A DNA stretch of 64,000 nucleotides from Muribaculaceae bacterium (GCA_023665425.1 JAMPDX010000005.1:1-64000), one strand, 5' to 3'; counted from the first letter of the stretch, positions 37,078-46,272 are shown. Numbers and translations: made by a program. Notes: generated from the sequence alone by a model not told the origin.

Positions 37078-38715
37078 TTATTTGATAGCAATTTTCTTAC
37101 CGTTGTAGATGTAGATACCTTTGTCCAAAGTGTTGAGCTGGCCGCGGGTGACATCGCGAAGTACGAGCTTGCCGGTGATGTCGTAAACATCGCCCTTGAC
37201 AGCAGTGGCATCGATAGCCTCGAGGCCTGAGGTGTTGCTCTTGTAGGTGGCTGTCACGTCGTTAGTGTGGTCAAGACCGTCAGCGCATGTCACGTTGTTC
37301 ATAGACAGTGTGATTTCTGAATCTGCATCTGCTTTAAATTCGGGTACAGTGAATGTATACAGCTTGTCAAAACCGGTAGATGAGTCGGGGTCATTAGCGA
37401 TGGTGATGGCAGACATGGGGATGCGGATGCTCTTCTTGGCAGCATCCTCAAAGTAATCAATGTAGATGTTGTCAAACTGGATGTAAGCACCATTCATAAC
37501 CCAAATCTCTACCTCGGCACCCGGAGCGAGGGCAGAGCCACGTGCGGGAGTGAAGTCGGCAGCGATAGTGTAGAGCAGGTTGTTGATGCTGTAAGAAGCT
37601 GAGAAGCTGTTGGGGTTTGACATCATGCCTGTGTAAGCCTGCTGGCCGTCAGGGGTGTAGAGGCCTGTGTAGGCTACATACATGCTTGTGGGGAGCTGGC
37701 TGGCGTCAGCGCCGGGGAGCATGTCGATGGTGCGACGGCGCTTGCCGGAGAAGTCGAATGTGGCAACGTTGCCATCGATGTAGCCGACAATGTCCTCGCG
37801 GTATACACCGAGCTCAAGATTGTCGGGGTTACCGTAAGAGATACTTGCCACCGGGTGGTCTGTAGCACGCAGAGGGGTGTCGAAGATGAGCTGCATCTTG
37901 GCAGCCTCGTCGCCGGGGAAGTAATATGAATTCAAGGGGTTTGTACCGTTTGAGGGTGTGTAGCCTACAGTGTTTGTGAGCTCAGCGGGCTTGGCTGCTA
38001 CCTTGAATGTCACTTCACACTTGCCGGTGCCGTCAAAGAGATTGTCGGAGTTGGACTTATCGGCCACTTGCATGATGCGCAGAGTCATCTCGTCCCCTTC
38101 CTTGAGGTAGCCGGCATGATAGAGGTTCATGGCAGCCTCGTAAACGTCATAGCTGGCAGTGTTGCCATAGACGGTGCCAGCCACACGTGCACGCTCGTCG
38201 CCGGCGATGAGGTATGCAGCGCCAACAGTGATGGGCACATTGAATGATACCTCAATACGGTAGTCGCGGCTGGCAGAGAATACTTGTCCCTGAGCCGGAG
38301 ATGTGCTCTGCACTGCGAGCTGAGATGAGCCTTCGATGATCTGGAATGAACCCTCATTCCATGTGAAGTTCTGATATATGTAATAGGTCTTGCCACCTTC
38401 GAGTCTATCATAGCTCACCATCTGGCCACCGTCGCCGGTATAGTTTTGTTCACCGTATACTTCGGTGCCCTCCTCATGAGAGGCATCGCTGTACAAACCG
38501 AGGGGCGTGGTCTTGTAATACATAATCTTCACCGGGCCGGTCTCGGAGGGGGTGTACTCACCTTTTACTTCCTGATAGCCGGGGAATGAATATGTAACAA
38601 ACGGCTTGAGCTCACCGAGGTCTACTGTCTCGGCTGACACAGAGGTGGCGCTTGCTGCTACTGCCATTACTGACACGCAGAAGAGCGACATCTGAGAGAG
38701 TAAAGAATGTTTCAT
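37078..38715 (-). CDS. Secreted protein of unknown function with C-terminal sorting-type tail
   Basis: 545 residues with a signal peptide (about 1-28, ending TSVSA). Beta-rich body with Ig-like features (QSTSPAQGQVFSAS near 137), and a C-terminal sorting-type tail (DVYDITGKLVLRD, then GIYIYNGKKIAIK). I do not recognise the central part. It is the first gene of the minus-strand secreted cluster and is preceded by a strong promoter at 39002-38971 with a leader of about 250 nt, so the four large genes 38715-26210 may share transcription, with partial termination at the intergenic hairpins. Confidence 0.7.
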   Translation of the reverse strand: MKHSLLSQMSLFCVSVMAVAASATSVSAETVDLGELKPFVTYSFPGYQEVKGEYTPSETGPVKIMYYKTTPLGLYSDASHEEGTEVYGEQNYTGDGGQMVSYDRLEGGKTYYIYQNFTWNEGSFQIIEGSSQLAVQSTSPAQGQVFSASRDYRIEVSFNVPITVGAAYLIAGDERARVAGTVYGNTASYDVYEAAMNLYHAGYLKEGDEMTLRIMQVADKSNSDNLFDGTGKCEVTFKVAAKPAELTNTVGYTPSNGTNPLNSYYFPGDEAAKMQLIFDTPLRATDHPVASISYGNPDNLELGVYREDIVGYIDGNVATFDFSGKRRRTIDMLPGADASQLPTSMYVAYTGLYTPDGQQAYTGMMSNPNSFSASYSINNLLYTIAADFTPARGSALAPGAEVEIWVMNGAYIQFDNIYIDYFEDAAKKSIRIPMSAITIANDPDSSTGFDKLYTFTVPEFKADADSEITLSMNNVTCADGLDHTNDVTATYKSNTSGLEAIDATAVKGDVYDITGKLVLRDVTRGQLNTLDKGIYIYNGKKIAIK

Positions 38716-38970
38716 ATAGCTAATAATATTGGTTGTTATCGGGTAATTAGTATTGTCGTTTTGTTTATGTTGTTATGCTTTGCTTGTCTTCCTGTGAGAC
38801 AAGAGATTGCGAGATGTTTTTAGTTTGTTAAACAAAGGCAAACGAGTCCCCTTTGTTCATGGTATCAGTTTTGGGTTTAAAATGATAAAAAGCTCAATTT
38901 TAATAAAAAAGAGCATCTGAAAAAAGAGCCGTATATAGGCATAAAAGAGGGATAAACCACTTTCACGCCC

Positions 38971-39002
38971 CAAAGGTATAACAAATTTTTCGTTTTACCA
39001 AA
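38971..39002 (-). promoter_or_regulatory. Promoter of the secreted-protein cluster
   Basis: Minus strand TTTG (39002-38999), 20 bp, TACCTTTG (38978-38971). Full consensus match; the ATG lies about 256 nt downstream. Confidence 0.65.
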
Positions 39003-39225
39003 AAAATATATTAAAAAAAAGAAATTTTAGATTTTTTTAAGGTTTTGCAGATGTATATACTTTTGATAATATAAAAATAGCGTATATTGTAACAGATAGG
39101 ATTATAGGTATTTAGGCATTATAAAAGTATTATGACTATAAAAAACGGCTCTTCTTTATTAGAATAAATATCCAGAATGAAGAAGAGTTGTAAATTTCGC
39201 AAGTGTAGTGCTCAAATCCATGAGC

Positions 39226-39337
39226 AGTAAATCGGTGTCCTACCGGACACCTTTTTTCTGATGACAATACCCCGCACATCCACGGCTTCGCCGCGTATGT
39301 ACGGGGTTACTGGTAAGTCGGTGTCTTGCCGGACCCC
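39226..39337 (-). repeat. Composite palindromic repeat, copy 2
   Basis: Contains GTGTCCGGTAGGACACCGAT, the hairpin ACCCCGCACATCC...GTATGTACGGGGT and a second half palindrome (GACACCGACTTACCAGTAAC). It has the opposite orientation to copies 26050 and 53341. Confidence 0.65.
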
Positions 39338-39454
39338 CTTTTTTGTAGTCGCGCCGGGTTTGTAACCCGACGCTCATAACCGTGTCTACAAAACAATCTC
39401 ATGGGTGGTCGTGGTCGCCACAGGTGGCGACCCTACTGTGACAACACCCGGCCG

Positions 39455-39622
39455 TTATTCTTCGGGGAGCTCGTGGAAGTCTTCTTTACCTACACCACAC
39501 ACAGGGCATACCCAACTGTCGGGGATATCTTCGAAGCGGGTGCCGGGAGCGATGCCTCCCTGAGGATCGCCTACTTCAGGGTCGTAAACCCAATCGCATA
39601 CGTCGCAAATGTACTTTTTCAT
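39455..39622 (-). CDS. Rubredoxin
   Basis: A 55-residue one-iron electron carrier. The iron site is CDVC at residues 6-9 and CPVC at 39-42, with the usual [10 protein letters not shown] and [14 protein letters not shown] segments. Length is exactly that of classical rubredoxins. I start at MKKYICDVC (39622); the longer frame upstream adds 17 residues unlike the family. Rubredoxins pass electrons to oxygen or peroxide-reducing enzymes in anaerobes; no such partner lies next to it. Confidence 0.95.
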   Translation of the reverse strand: MKKYICDVCDWVYDPEVGDPQGGIAPGTRFEDIPDSWVCPVCGVGKEDFHELPEE

Positions 39623-39671
39623 ATTATCAAAATTAAGAGTTAAAATAAGGTTTGGGGATGGGAATAACTCC

Positions 39672-39717
39672 ACATCCGCAGAATACTAATTCTGTTGCTA
39701 CAACAATTGCGGATGTG
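39672..39717 (-). terminator. Hairpin before rubredoxin
   Basis: ACATCCGCA and TGCGGATGT pair across 28 nt that hold a second small hairpin (AGAATTAGTATTCT). It probably ends the porin/small-protein transcript. Confidence 0.5.
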
Positions 39718-39728
39718 TCTTGGTTCAC

Positions 39729-39911
39729 TCAGCGGAGTATATCGACCGGGATATATCGTGTCGAGTCAACCTGTATGACTATTGGCTCGGAGGTGTGTGG
39801 CGCAACCTGACGGCGGCATAACCTCAGTGTGAAGGTCAAGCCTATGGTAATCACCAGCAGGACCAGATAGAGTATCAGTTGGCCGGTCTTTGGGCGGGGT
39901 AGATGGCGCAT
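39729..39911 (-). CDS. Small single-span membrane protein, function unknown
   Basis: From ATG 39911 the product is 60 residues: a basic N-terminus (MRHLPRPKTG), one hydrophobic segment (LILYLVLLVITIGLTFTL), then a short exported tail. An alternative ATG at 39938 overlaps the porin stop and would add nine residues. I see no family. The tail SEPIVIQVDSTRYIPVDILR looks like the start of a periplasmic substrate-binding or transglycosylase domain cut short, so it may be a truncated remnant. It lies directly after the porin gene and before a hairpin. Confidence 0.45.
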   Translation of the reverse strand: MRHLPRPKTGQLILYLVLLVITIGLTFTLRLCRRQVAPHTSEPIVIQVDSTRYIPVDILR

Positions 39912-39927
39912 GGTAATATAGAAGGGG

Positions 39928-41934
39928 TCAGTTGGCAAAGTCTACACACAGACCGATCTGGAATTTGCGCGGATTGAGTGGGTAAAGCGGGGATGAAAAA
40001 TAATCCTTGGAGAACCATCCCTGGTTGATGTGGCTCATCATGACGAAGAAGCGCACCTTATACAGCTTGCAGGTGGCATACAGATTCATGAACGGGTAGT
40101 TGCCGAGCTTGACATCTTGCTGGGTGTGGAAGCTCATGGTGGCCGGTTGGTATGCCGGGGCATAGTATCGGGTGTAGTAGTCGCAGTCCACACCGAGTTG
40201 CACGTCGAGCACCCGGAAGGCGAGGAAGTGCAGATACAGGTTGGAATACCAGCTGAGCATTGGCAGAGGGAGGACATCATCGCGAGAGGTGGTCTGGAAG
40301 GTGAGCGTGTTGTCCCAGTTGAGGATACCCACATTCAGTTTCTGCTCCAAACGTGCGGTAAAGAGCTGCACACTGCCACCATACTGCGCCGGGAGGTCGG
40401 CATTGTTGAAGTAAACATAGTTCTGCAGATTTTCGAAGCCTGCCTCCAGGCGTGTCCGGGTCCAGGGGATGGTGATACCGCCACCTACGCGGAATGAGCG
40501 AGTCTTGCCAAAGTCATTGTCCCATGCAAAGTGGTTAGAGATGTAATGCTTTAGCAGGTAAGGCTGGCTGAGGTTGCGGAAGTGAGCATTGACATCGACA
40601 TTGACCGTATCGCCAAAGAGTGGGATGGAGGTGTCGGCGTTGCCTGATAGGTCAATGTCGCCCGCCACCTCGCCGGTGAGACCCATCTTGAAGTCGGCCG
40701 CGTAGGTGAGAATGGAGCCATGTTGCTTGGTGAGCTGTGCGCCGGCCCATAGCAGATGTTGTGTCTCCTTGGGGGTGATGGCAAACCCTTCCGGCAATGG
40801 GGTGAGCCCCTCCGGGTCGAAGTCTTCCATGCCGGGGATGTCGGCCATAGGTTGCTTGTATGTGCGCAGGGCATATTGGGCGTAGGCAGACAGTCCGAAC
40901 TTGGCCCACTTTTGGAATCCCTCAATCATGGAGATGCCCAAAGTGTTGGTGAAAGAGTTGTAGCGAGTGTCATCGCGGGTGCTGCCATGTTGCAGGTAGC
41001 GGTTTACCCAAAACTCATCTCCCTGGGTGGAGTTGCCGTTGAGGAATAGATGGTGGCCGCTCTCATAGTCGAGGGTCCAAATAAATTTCGTAACCGGCAC
41101 ATAGACCTCGCGAGTGAGAGTGTCGTTGACAGCCACCTCGCGCCAGAAGCCCACATTGTATGCCTGATTGATGTATAGCTGCTGGCCATTAACACGCGAG
41201 TGAGCATTGCTCAGATTTACCGGGATGGTTTTGGCATCGATATGGCTGACACCCCCTTGCAGCTCTGCCGGGTCTGTGATATAGAGGGGGTTGGTGATAC
41301 CGCCATTTTCCTTGTTGAGCAAGTTCCAGTGGTTGTAAAAGGCTTGCAACTCATATCGGTCTCCTTTGTAATATCCGGAGAGCCCGAAGGTGAAGTCCTT
41401 GGTGGATTGACCCTGATAAGCGCCCTTGGAGTAGAGATAATCCAGCTTGGCACCGATGCCTATGCGACGGTTGACATTGCCGGCAAAGTCCATGCGCAGG
41501 CGGTCTTGAGAGTTCTGTTTGCCGCCTCCCATGTTGTAACTCAACTGAGTGAAGGGGATGTATACGTTGTAGAATTTCTGCTTGTCGAATGTAGGAAGCC
41601 ATGGGCGCAAAGCATCAAAGAAGAAGAAAGGCATACGCCCTTTGCGGTCGAAAAATATCTGATTCTGCCCCTCTGCTCCGAGGTTGCCGGTTGTGGCGTA
41701 GGCGTCGCTCACGAATGAGGGTACCGCCTGCCGCTGGTAGTTATATGGCAATGTATCCATCTCGGCGCTCTGATGCAGCCCCAGCGGACTCACCAGGGTC
41801 CACGCCGAGGGGCGGCGCACCACACTATCCTTGGAGGCTGTATGCGCCCCTATGGATATAACGCCACACGCTATTGCTAATATATGTAAGAGAAATCGTC
41901 GCAAATTTAGTGAATTTTTAAGACCCCATCTCAT
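39928..41934 (-). CDS. Putative outer-membrane porin (Bacteroidetes putative porin family)
   Basis: A 668-residue beta-barrel protein. I start at ATG 41934: MRWGLKNSLNLRRFLLHILAI, a signal peptide ending near GAHTAS. The body has many alternating aromatic/Gly strands (for example GANVNRR-like FAGNVNRRIGIGAKLDYLYSKG) and ends with the barrel-terminal GLCVDFAN. This family is found next to mutL and rubredoxin in related genomes (recalled, not checked). Remarkable: the start codon and the first five codons are supplied by the end of a 353-bp inverted-repeat element (41921-42273), so the natural promoter and perhaps the N-terminus were replaced or displaced. Confidence 0.75.
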   Translation of the reverse strand: MRWGLKNSLNLRRFLLHILAIACGVISIGAHTASKDSVVRRPSAWTLVSPLGLHQSAEMDTLPYNYQRQAVPSFVSDAYATTGNLGAEGQNQIFFDRKGRMPFFFFDALRPWLPTFDKQKFYNVYIPFTQLSYNMGGGKQNSQDRLRMDFAGNVNRRIGIGAKLDYLYSKGAYQGQSTKDFTFGLSGYYKGDRYELQAFYNHWNLLNKENGGITNPLYITDPAELQGGVSHIDAKTIPVNLSNAHSRVNGQQLYINQAYNVGFWREVAVNDTLTREVYVPVTKFIWTLDYESGHHLFLNGNSTQGDEFWVNRYLQHGSTRDDTRYNSFTNTLGISMIEGFQKWAKFGLSAYAQYALRTYKQPMADIPGMEDFDPEGLTPLPEGFAITPKETQHLLWAGAQLTKQHGSILTYAADFKMGLTGEVAGDIDLSGNADTSIPLFGDTVNVDVNAHFRNLSQPYLLKHYISNHFAWDNDFGKTRSFRVGGGITIPWTRTRLEAGFENLQNYVYFNNADLPAQYGGSVQLFTARLEQKLNVGILNWDNTLTFQTTSRDDVLPLPMLSWYSNLYLHFLAFRVLDVQLGVDCDYYTRYYAPAYQPATMSFHTQQDVKLGNYPFMNLYATCKLYKVRFFVMMSHINQGWFSKDYFSSPLYPLNPRKFQIGLCVDFAN

Positions 41935-42273
41935 AAAATTTTTAAGGCTTAGGGGCTGTTCCGGGCGAAGGGATTTTTGCAAGTTGAGGATGGAGCAATG
42001 CGGGCATTGCGACTGACGAAACTTGGCGAAAATCACCGACCAGAACCAGACCGCTACTGAATTTAAAACATTTTTACAAGATCGCGGGTCTTTGTTAAAT
42101 ATTAAGTATTTTTGTTAATAATCTCTTTGTAAGCTTATTTTAGTAATAAAGTTACCTTTTATCTCGCATCCTTTGGCTCAGTCACATAGCTCGCTATGCC
42201 CCTTCGTCTACAGACCAAAAATAGCTCCAAGGCTGCGACCCCTATGCCATAAAAAATTTATGAGATGGGGTCT
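41921..42273. mobile_element. 353-bp MITE-like element with 28-bp terminal inverted repeats
   Basis: Left end AGACCCCATCTCATAAAATT (41921-41948) and right end (42246-42273) match at 26 of 28 positions as inverted repeats, and similarity continues about 10 bp inward (TTAGGGG/ATAGGGG). No transposase or convincing reading frame inside, only frames reading through the ends. A core of 54 bp near 41981-42034 also occurs at 59603-59660 in an element with different ends. A 37-bp hairpin built from the same end sequence is at 48826-48862. Likely non-autonomous. Confidence 0.7.
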
Positions 42274-42286
42274 AACAGTCGGTTGC

Positions 42287-44200
42287 TCAAGAGAACAAAG
42301 CATCAAGCCGTGTAGTGGCCATGCTCATGAATATTGGGTTGCCCGTGGGCGTATGTGCCGGGTCCGGCAGCGAGAGGAGTTGCCCCACGATATGCTCCAT
42401 CTCATTGGCTGAGAGAGTGCGCCCCCGCTTTATGGCGGCGGCGCGGGCTGTGACCAGGGCCACACGGGCGCGCATATCGAGCGGGGTAGTGGTGGCATTG
42501 CGGCCATAGTCAGCCCCCTCATCGCTCACCGAGTCAATGATTTTGAGAATAGCATCGCGGGCACTCCCGGGTTTGAGAGTTGCCGGGATGCCGGTGATGG
42601 CTATCTCAGTGTCTGAGAGAGGCTCCAAGATGAAGCCAAGGCCGGTGATTTCGCTGCTGAGTCCGTCGAGTATTGCATACTGCGAGGGGTCCAAGCGCAA
42701 CGTCTCCGGAAAGGCAATGCGCTGGGTAGCCGGCGCTTCGCCCCCCTCGGCGCTATCGCGCATATATCGCTCATAGAGTATCTTGACATGCGCGCGATGC
42801 TGGTCTATGACTAACAAGCCGCCGGCATCCGGAGTGATGATATATTTGTCCGCACATTGGATGCACAGAGGGGCAATGCTCTCAGCCTCCAGATTGAGTT
42901 CTTGAGTTGTTAGCCCCTCATTGCCGGGGATAGTAAAGCCTGACGCCTCTTGGGCCGACCGGGTATTTGTCTGGTCGGCGCCGTCACTCATGAAGCTGGT
43001 GTATAGGTTCTCCCAGTTGGCGGCAGATTGCCTTTTGGAGTAATTATTGCTCCCGGAGGCAAAGGGTGTGGCGTGCGCCCCGGCGTCAGTAGCCGAGCTC
43101 TTGAACGGGTTATATGATGGGTCTATTCCTTCAGTGGGAGCGCTCACAAAGTCACCCTGACGGGCCGGGTCGAGCTGCAGCGCGTCCTGACTGAAGTCGA
43201 TGGATGGTGCAGCGCCATACTTGCCCAGCGAGGCGCGTATAGCAGCCACCAAAAGCTGGCGTATGTCTCCCTCGTTTTCAAATTTTATCTCACTCTTGGT
43301 GGGTGAGATGTTTACATCTATGGTGTGGGGGTCAACCTCAAATTTGAGGAAGAAGCATGGCTGGGTATCGGTGGCGATGTATCCGTCGAAGCATGAGAGC
43401 ACCGCCTTCTTGAAGTAGGGGTGTACCATGTTTCGGCCATTGACTATGAGGTATTGCAGAGGGTTGCGACGACGGGCGTGCTCCGGGCGGGAGATAAAGC
43501 CGTGTATCTTCACCAGCGAGGTGTCAACCTCAATGGGGAGCAGGTGCGGGTCGAGGCTGTTTTTCCAGATATCGCATATTCGCACCTTGAAAGAGCCGGG
43601 CCTCAAGTCAATGCTGCGAGAGCCGGTGTCGATGCTCATGCGGATATTATTGTTGACAAGCGCCAGGCGCTCGAACTCACGCATGATTGCTCCGAGCTCC
43701 ACATTGTCAGAGCGCAGAAATTTGCGGCGTGCCGGCACGTTGAAGAATAGATTTCGCACCATGATGTTGGTGCCGGGGTTGCACACAGCTGCCTCTTGCA
43801 GCTCCTTGTGCCCACCGCTATATATTACACGTGTGCCGAGGTTCTCCCCTTGCGGGCATGTCTTGAGCTCCACCTGAGCGATGGCGCATATAGAGGCGAG
43901 AGCCTCACCGCGAAACCCCATGGTGGTGAGCGAGAAGAGGTCTTCGGCCACCTTTATCTTGGATGTGGCATGCCGCTCAAAGGCCATGCGGGCATCATTC
44001 ACACTCATCCCCTTGCCGTTGTCTACCACTTGTATGAGAGTGCGGCCGGCATCTTTGATAACAATCTGTATCTCGGAGGCACCGGCATCAACAGCATTCT
44101 CTACCAGCTCTTTGAGTGCTGATGCGGGGCGTTGCACTACTTCTCCGGCGGCAATCTGGTTGGCCACCGTGTCAGGGAGTTGTCTGATGATATCAACCAT
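42287..44200 (-). CDS. mutL: DNA mismatch repair protein MutL
   Basis: ATPase that couples mismatch recognition by MutS to strand removal. The 637-residue protein starts MVDIIRQLPDTVANQIAAGE, with the GHKL ATPase motifs LKELVENAVDAGA, DNGKGM and TMGFRGEALASI in the first 110 residues, a long variable linker, and a C-terminal dimerisation domain with QHRAHVKILYER near 495. An endonuclease DQHA(x)2E(x)4E-like site may be present as DQHRAHVKILYE. A longer open frame upstream overlaps the OstA-like gene and has no MutL homology, so ATG 44200 is chosen. It lies 19 bp after the OstA-like gene. Confidence 0.95.
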   Translation of the reverse strand: MVDIIRQLPDTVANQIAAGEVVQRPASALKELVENAVDAGASEIQIVIKDAGRTLIQVVDNGKGMSVNDARMAFERHATSKIKVAEDLFSLTTMGFRGEALASICAIAQVELKTCPQGENLGTRVIYSGGHKELQEAAVCNPGTNIMVRNLFFNVPARRKFLRSDNVELGAIMREFERLALVNNNIRMSIDTGSRSIDLRPGSFKVRICDIWKNSLDPHLLPIEVDTSLVKIHGFISRPEHARRRNPLQYLIVNGRNMVHPYFKKAVLSCFDGYIATDTQPCFFLKFEVDPHTIDVNISPTKSEIKFENEGDIRQLLVAAIRASLGKYGAAPSIDFSQDALQLDPARQGDFVSAPTEGIDPSYNPFKSSATDAGAHATPFASGSNNYSKRQSAANWENLYTSFMSDGADQTNTRSAQEASGFTIPGNEGLTTQELNLEAESIAPLCIQCADKYIITPDAGGLLVIDQHRAHVKILYERYMRDSAEGGEAPATQRIAFPETLRLDPSQYAILDGLSSEITGLGFILEPLSDTEIAITGIPATLKPGSARDAILKIIDSVSDEGADYGRNATTTPLDMRARVALVTARAAAIKRGRTLSANEMEHIVGQLLSLPDPAHTPTGNPIFMSMATTRLDALFS

Positions 44201-44208
44201 GTCTATAC

Positions 44209-44226
44209 TAAGAGCTTGTTTAATTA
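44209..44226 (-). repeat. Dispersed motif copy overlapping the OstA-like stop codon
   Basis: TAATTAAACAAGCTCTTA on the minus strand provides the stop codon (TAA, 44222-44220) of the OstA-like gene and fills the gap before mutL. Confidence 0.5.
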
Positions 44227-46226
44227 CCGGTAATTGGCGGGGCCGCGTATAGGTCATCCTCAGGAGGGCGGATGCCCATGTTGGGGTTAGTGAAGTAGTC
44301 TTCGAGCTCAAAAGAGAGTTCACCCAGACCATCTTCCCAGCCCCCTTTGTACCATGCATACTTGGGGCGCAGGGCATCGATAGTCTTCAGTGCCTCCTCC
44401 ATCTCCGAGAACTTTGTAGCGCCTGTCAGGGATATAAACTCCGGAAGATAATATTGCGACTTCTGGAGCACATAAAGGGGTATCACCTGACCGGTGACAT
44501 CATTGCCCGAGCGGGCAAAGAGCTTAATTTTATCGATGGAGGTGGAGTCCATATCGACACTCAGCGTGTCTGCCTGAGCATTCAGCAGCTTGTTGTATGT
44601 GGAGTCGTTCTCCATGGGAAGGATAATGGCTTGCACATCGGTGTGGGCATCGAGATGCTTGAGGGTTTCATCCTCGATATAAGCTATCAAGTATCCGGCC
44701 CTGAGCTGATTGAAGAATCCTTCGCCCACCTCTTCGGCCACTATGCCGCGTGCCGGCACTATAGCTCGGTCGGCCGTGGAGTCGTTGAAGTGCACTATTA
44801 TCTGCGAGCCGGCCACCATGCGCGGGCCGCTCCACACTATCGGCTTGCGGTCCATGTAGAGCAGGGAGTCGCGAGAGACCATAGTTATCGAGTCAGCAAT
44901 CCCCTGGATGTCATCTCTGTAGATGCGGGCACGGTTATATGCCTTGGCTACATGATACTCCGAGTGGGCATTGATAGAATCAATCTCAGCAGCCCGAATG
45001 GAGTCTTGAGAGGTAGATAGAGAGTCGAGCTGCAGCCGTGGCAGAGGTTTGACTCCGCTGTTGAATGTCTGCAGGAAGACCTTGTCAGCGCGCAGGAAAG
45101 TGGTGTCTTGGCGGGAATACTCCTTGAGCAACGGATACCTCTCGGCGTATGCCGTGCGGTCCAGGTCGGAGTAATAGCCATAGCCACCTATAAGGATGGC
45201 CTTGCGGGCGGTGTCGGTTATGACCATGGGGAGCGCCCCGGGGGTATCGTTCATGAAGGCCTCGGTACGCCGTAGGGCTGCGTCATACTTGAGCAGGTCT
45301 CCCTCGAGAGTGGTGACATTGCCGGTGCTGTCTTGATGAGTGATAAGCGAGCGTGCATTGAGCTGCGCATTGCCGGTAGCCATCTCATAGTTGCCGGCAG
45401 TAGTCTGAATATATTCCGGGCCGGAGAAAATCTCGGTGCGTTCCACTACGTCCACCACTCGGGTGTCGGTATGATAAAGGAGCCTGTCGGTGAAGAGCTG
45501 CGAGGTCTTGTTGGTGATACGCACATTGCCCGTGACCTCAGCCACACGTGTGCCGGTATTGTACTGGCCATAGTTGGCTATCAGGGTGTCGCGCTCATTG
45601 GTCTTGATGTTGTGGTTGTACATCCGGCCCCCGTCGGTGAAGTATGCGAGCTTCTGGAGCAGGTTGTAGTCGAGTGAGTCAGTATATAGATACTTCTTGG
45701 TGCCGTCATGCTTGGACCAGTGTTCAAGGGTGACCTGGCTACCGCGCCCGGCGGTGCGCAGACGAGCATTCTGCGAGATGCCGTCGTAGAAGATATAATC
45801 TGCCTTCACCTCCAAAGTGTCACCTTGGAGCATACGCACATTGCCGAAAGCATCGAGCGAGGATGTCTCGGGATAATACCAGGCGGAGTCACAGTAGAGC
45901 ACAGTGCCAAACTTGCTGAACTTGACATTGCCGCTGACCACCTGGCGGAGGGTGTCCCACTCCTCATTGGAATAGAGGATGTCTGCCTTCTCGAGGAAGA
46001 ACTTGTCCGGGGAGAGGCGGCTTATGTTAGGCAGATAAGGGACTATGGGCTTTGTGGGCTTGGGACGGCTGTATGTCTTGGGGTAGAGCGAGAGGTCTGC
46101 CTTGCGTTGTTTCTGAGCCGGCTGCTGTTGCTGAGTCTGAGACTTGTTTGCTCCACGTTGCCATTTCACCGGTCCCTGGGCGTAAGACATACACCAAAGT
46201 ATGGCGATGCTCAAGAGCACCACCAT
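44220..46226 (-). CDS. OstA-like (LptA-domain) envelope protein
   Basis: A 668-residue exported protein. From ATG 46226 it has a signal peptide (MVVLLSIAILWCMSYAQ). The region about 95-420 contains repeated OstA/LptA-type beta units (YSNEEWDTLRQVVSGNVKF, ADYIFYDG, DRLLYHTDTRVVDVVERTEI, GNYEMATGNAQL), which in LptA and LptD carry lipopolysaccharide across the periplasm. The C-terminal part is unfamiliar. Its position between two PPIases and mutL, behind the promoter at 48709, supports a role in outer-membrane assembly. A TTG-initiated longer form (46283) is possible but loses the signal peptide at the N-terminus. Confidence 0.8.
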   Translation of the reverse strand: MVVLLSIAILWCMSYAQGPVKWQRGANKSQTQQQQPAQKQRKADLSLYPKTYSRPKPTKPIVPYLPNISRLSPDKFFLEKADILYSNEEWDTLRQVVSGNVKFSKFGTVLYCDSAWYYPETSSLDAFGNVRMLQGDTLEVKADYIFYDGISQNARLRTAGRGSQVTLEHWSKHDGTKKYLYTDSLDYNLLQKLAYFTDGGRMYNHNIKTNERDTLIANYGQYNTGTRVAEVTGNVRITNKTSQLFTDRLLYHTDTRVVDVVERTEIFSGPEYIQTTAGNYEMATGNAQLNARSLITHQDSTGNVTTLEGDLLKYDAALRRTEAFMNDTPGALPMVITDTARKAILIGGYGYYSDLDRTAYAERYPLLKEYSRQDTTFLRADKVFLQTFNSGVKPLPRLQLDSLSTSQDSIRAAEIDSINAHSEYHVAKAYNRARIYRDDIQGIADSITMVSRDSLLYMDRKPIVWSGPRMVAGSQIIVHFNDSTADRAIVPARGIVAEEVGEGFFNQLRAGYLIAYIEDETLKHLDAHTDVQAIILPMENDSTYNKLLNAQADTLSVDMDSTSIDKIKLFARSGNDVTGQVIPLYVLQKSQYYLPEFISLTGATKFSEMEEALKTIDALRPKYAWYKGGWEDGLGELSFELEDYFTNPNMGIRPPEDDLYAAPPITGN

Positions 46227-46272
46227 CCTTACGGGCGAGTATTTCGAAAAGTTAGTCAAGTCTTGGTTATCC

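Larger units (their letters stand above)
38716..39454. other. 739-bp spacer: leader, promoter, AT-rich DNA and palindromes
   Basis: From left to right: the 250-nt leader of the secreted-protein gene with a hairpin (AACAAAGG ... CCTTTGTT, 38834-38858), its promoter (38971-39002), a very AT-rich stretch to about 39170 with an imperfect hairpin made of CTCTTCTTTATT and AATGAAGAAGAG, one copy of the composite palindrome (39226-39337), and two GC-rich small palindromes (CGCCGGGTTTGTAACCCG; GGTCGCCACAGGTGGCGACC). No gene is supported. Confidence 0.5.

Noticed and set aside
39628..39635. Leaderless promoter directly before rubredoxin (TAATTTTG, minus)
   Set aside because: The -7 sequence is present five bases before the ATG, but no TTTG is found 19-21 bp upstream, so one short match is not enough.
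41921..42273. Insertion sequence with a transposase
   Set aside because: The inverted-repeat element has no transposase-sized frame, so it is called MITE-like only; the same holds for 59533-59724.
42173..42412. Small plus-strand open frame across the right end of the 353-bp element
   Set aside because: It reads through the inverted repeat into the mutL 3' end; composition and location show no sign of a gene.
44201..44377. N-terminal extension of MutL
   Set aside because: It overlaps the OstA-like gene in another frame, and MutL proteins begin at the MVDIIRQLP-type segment.
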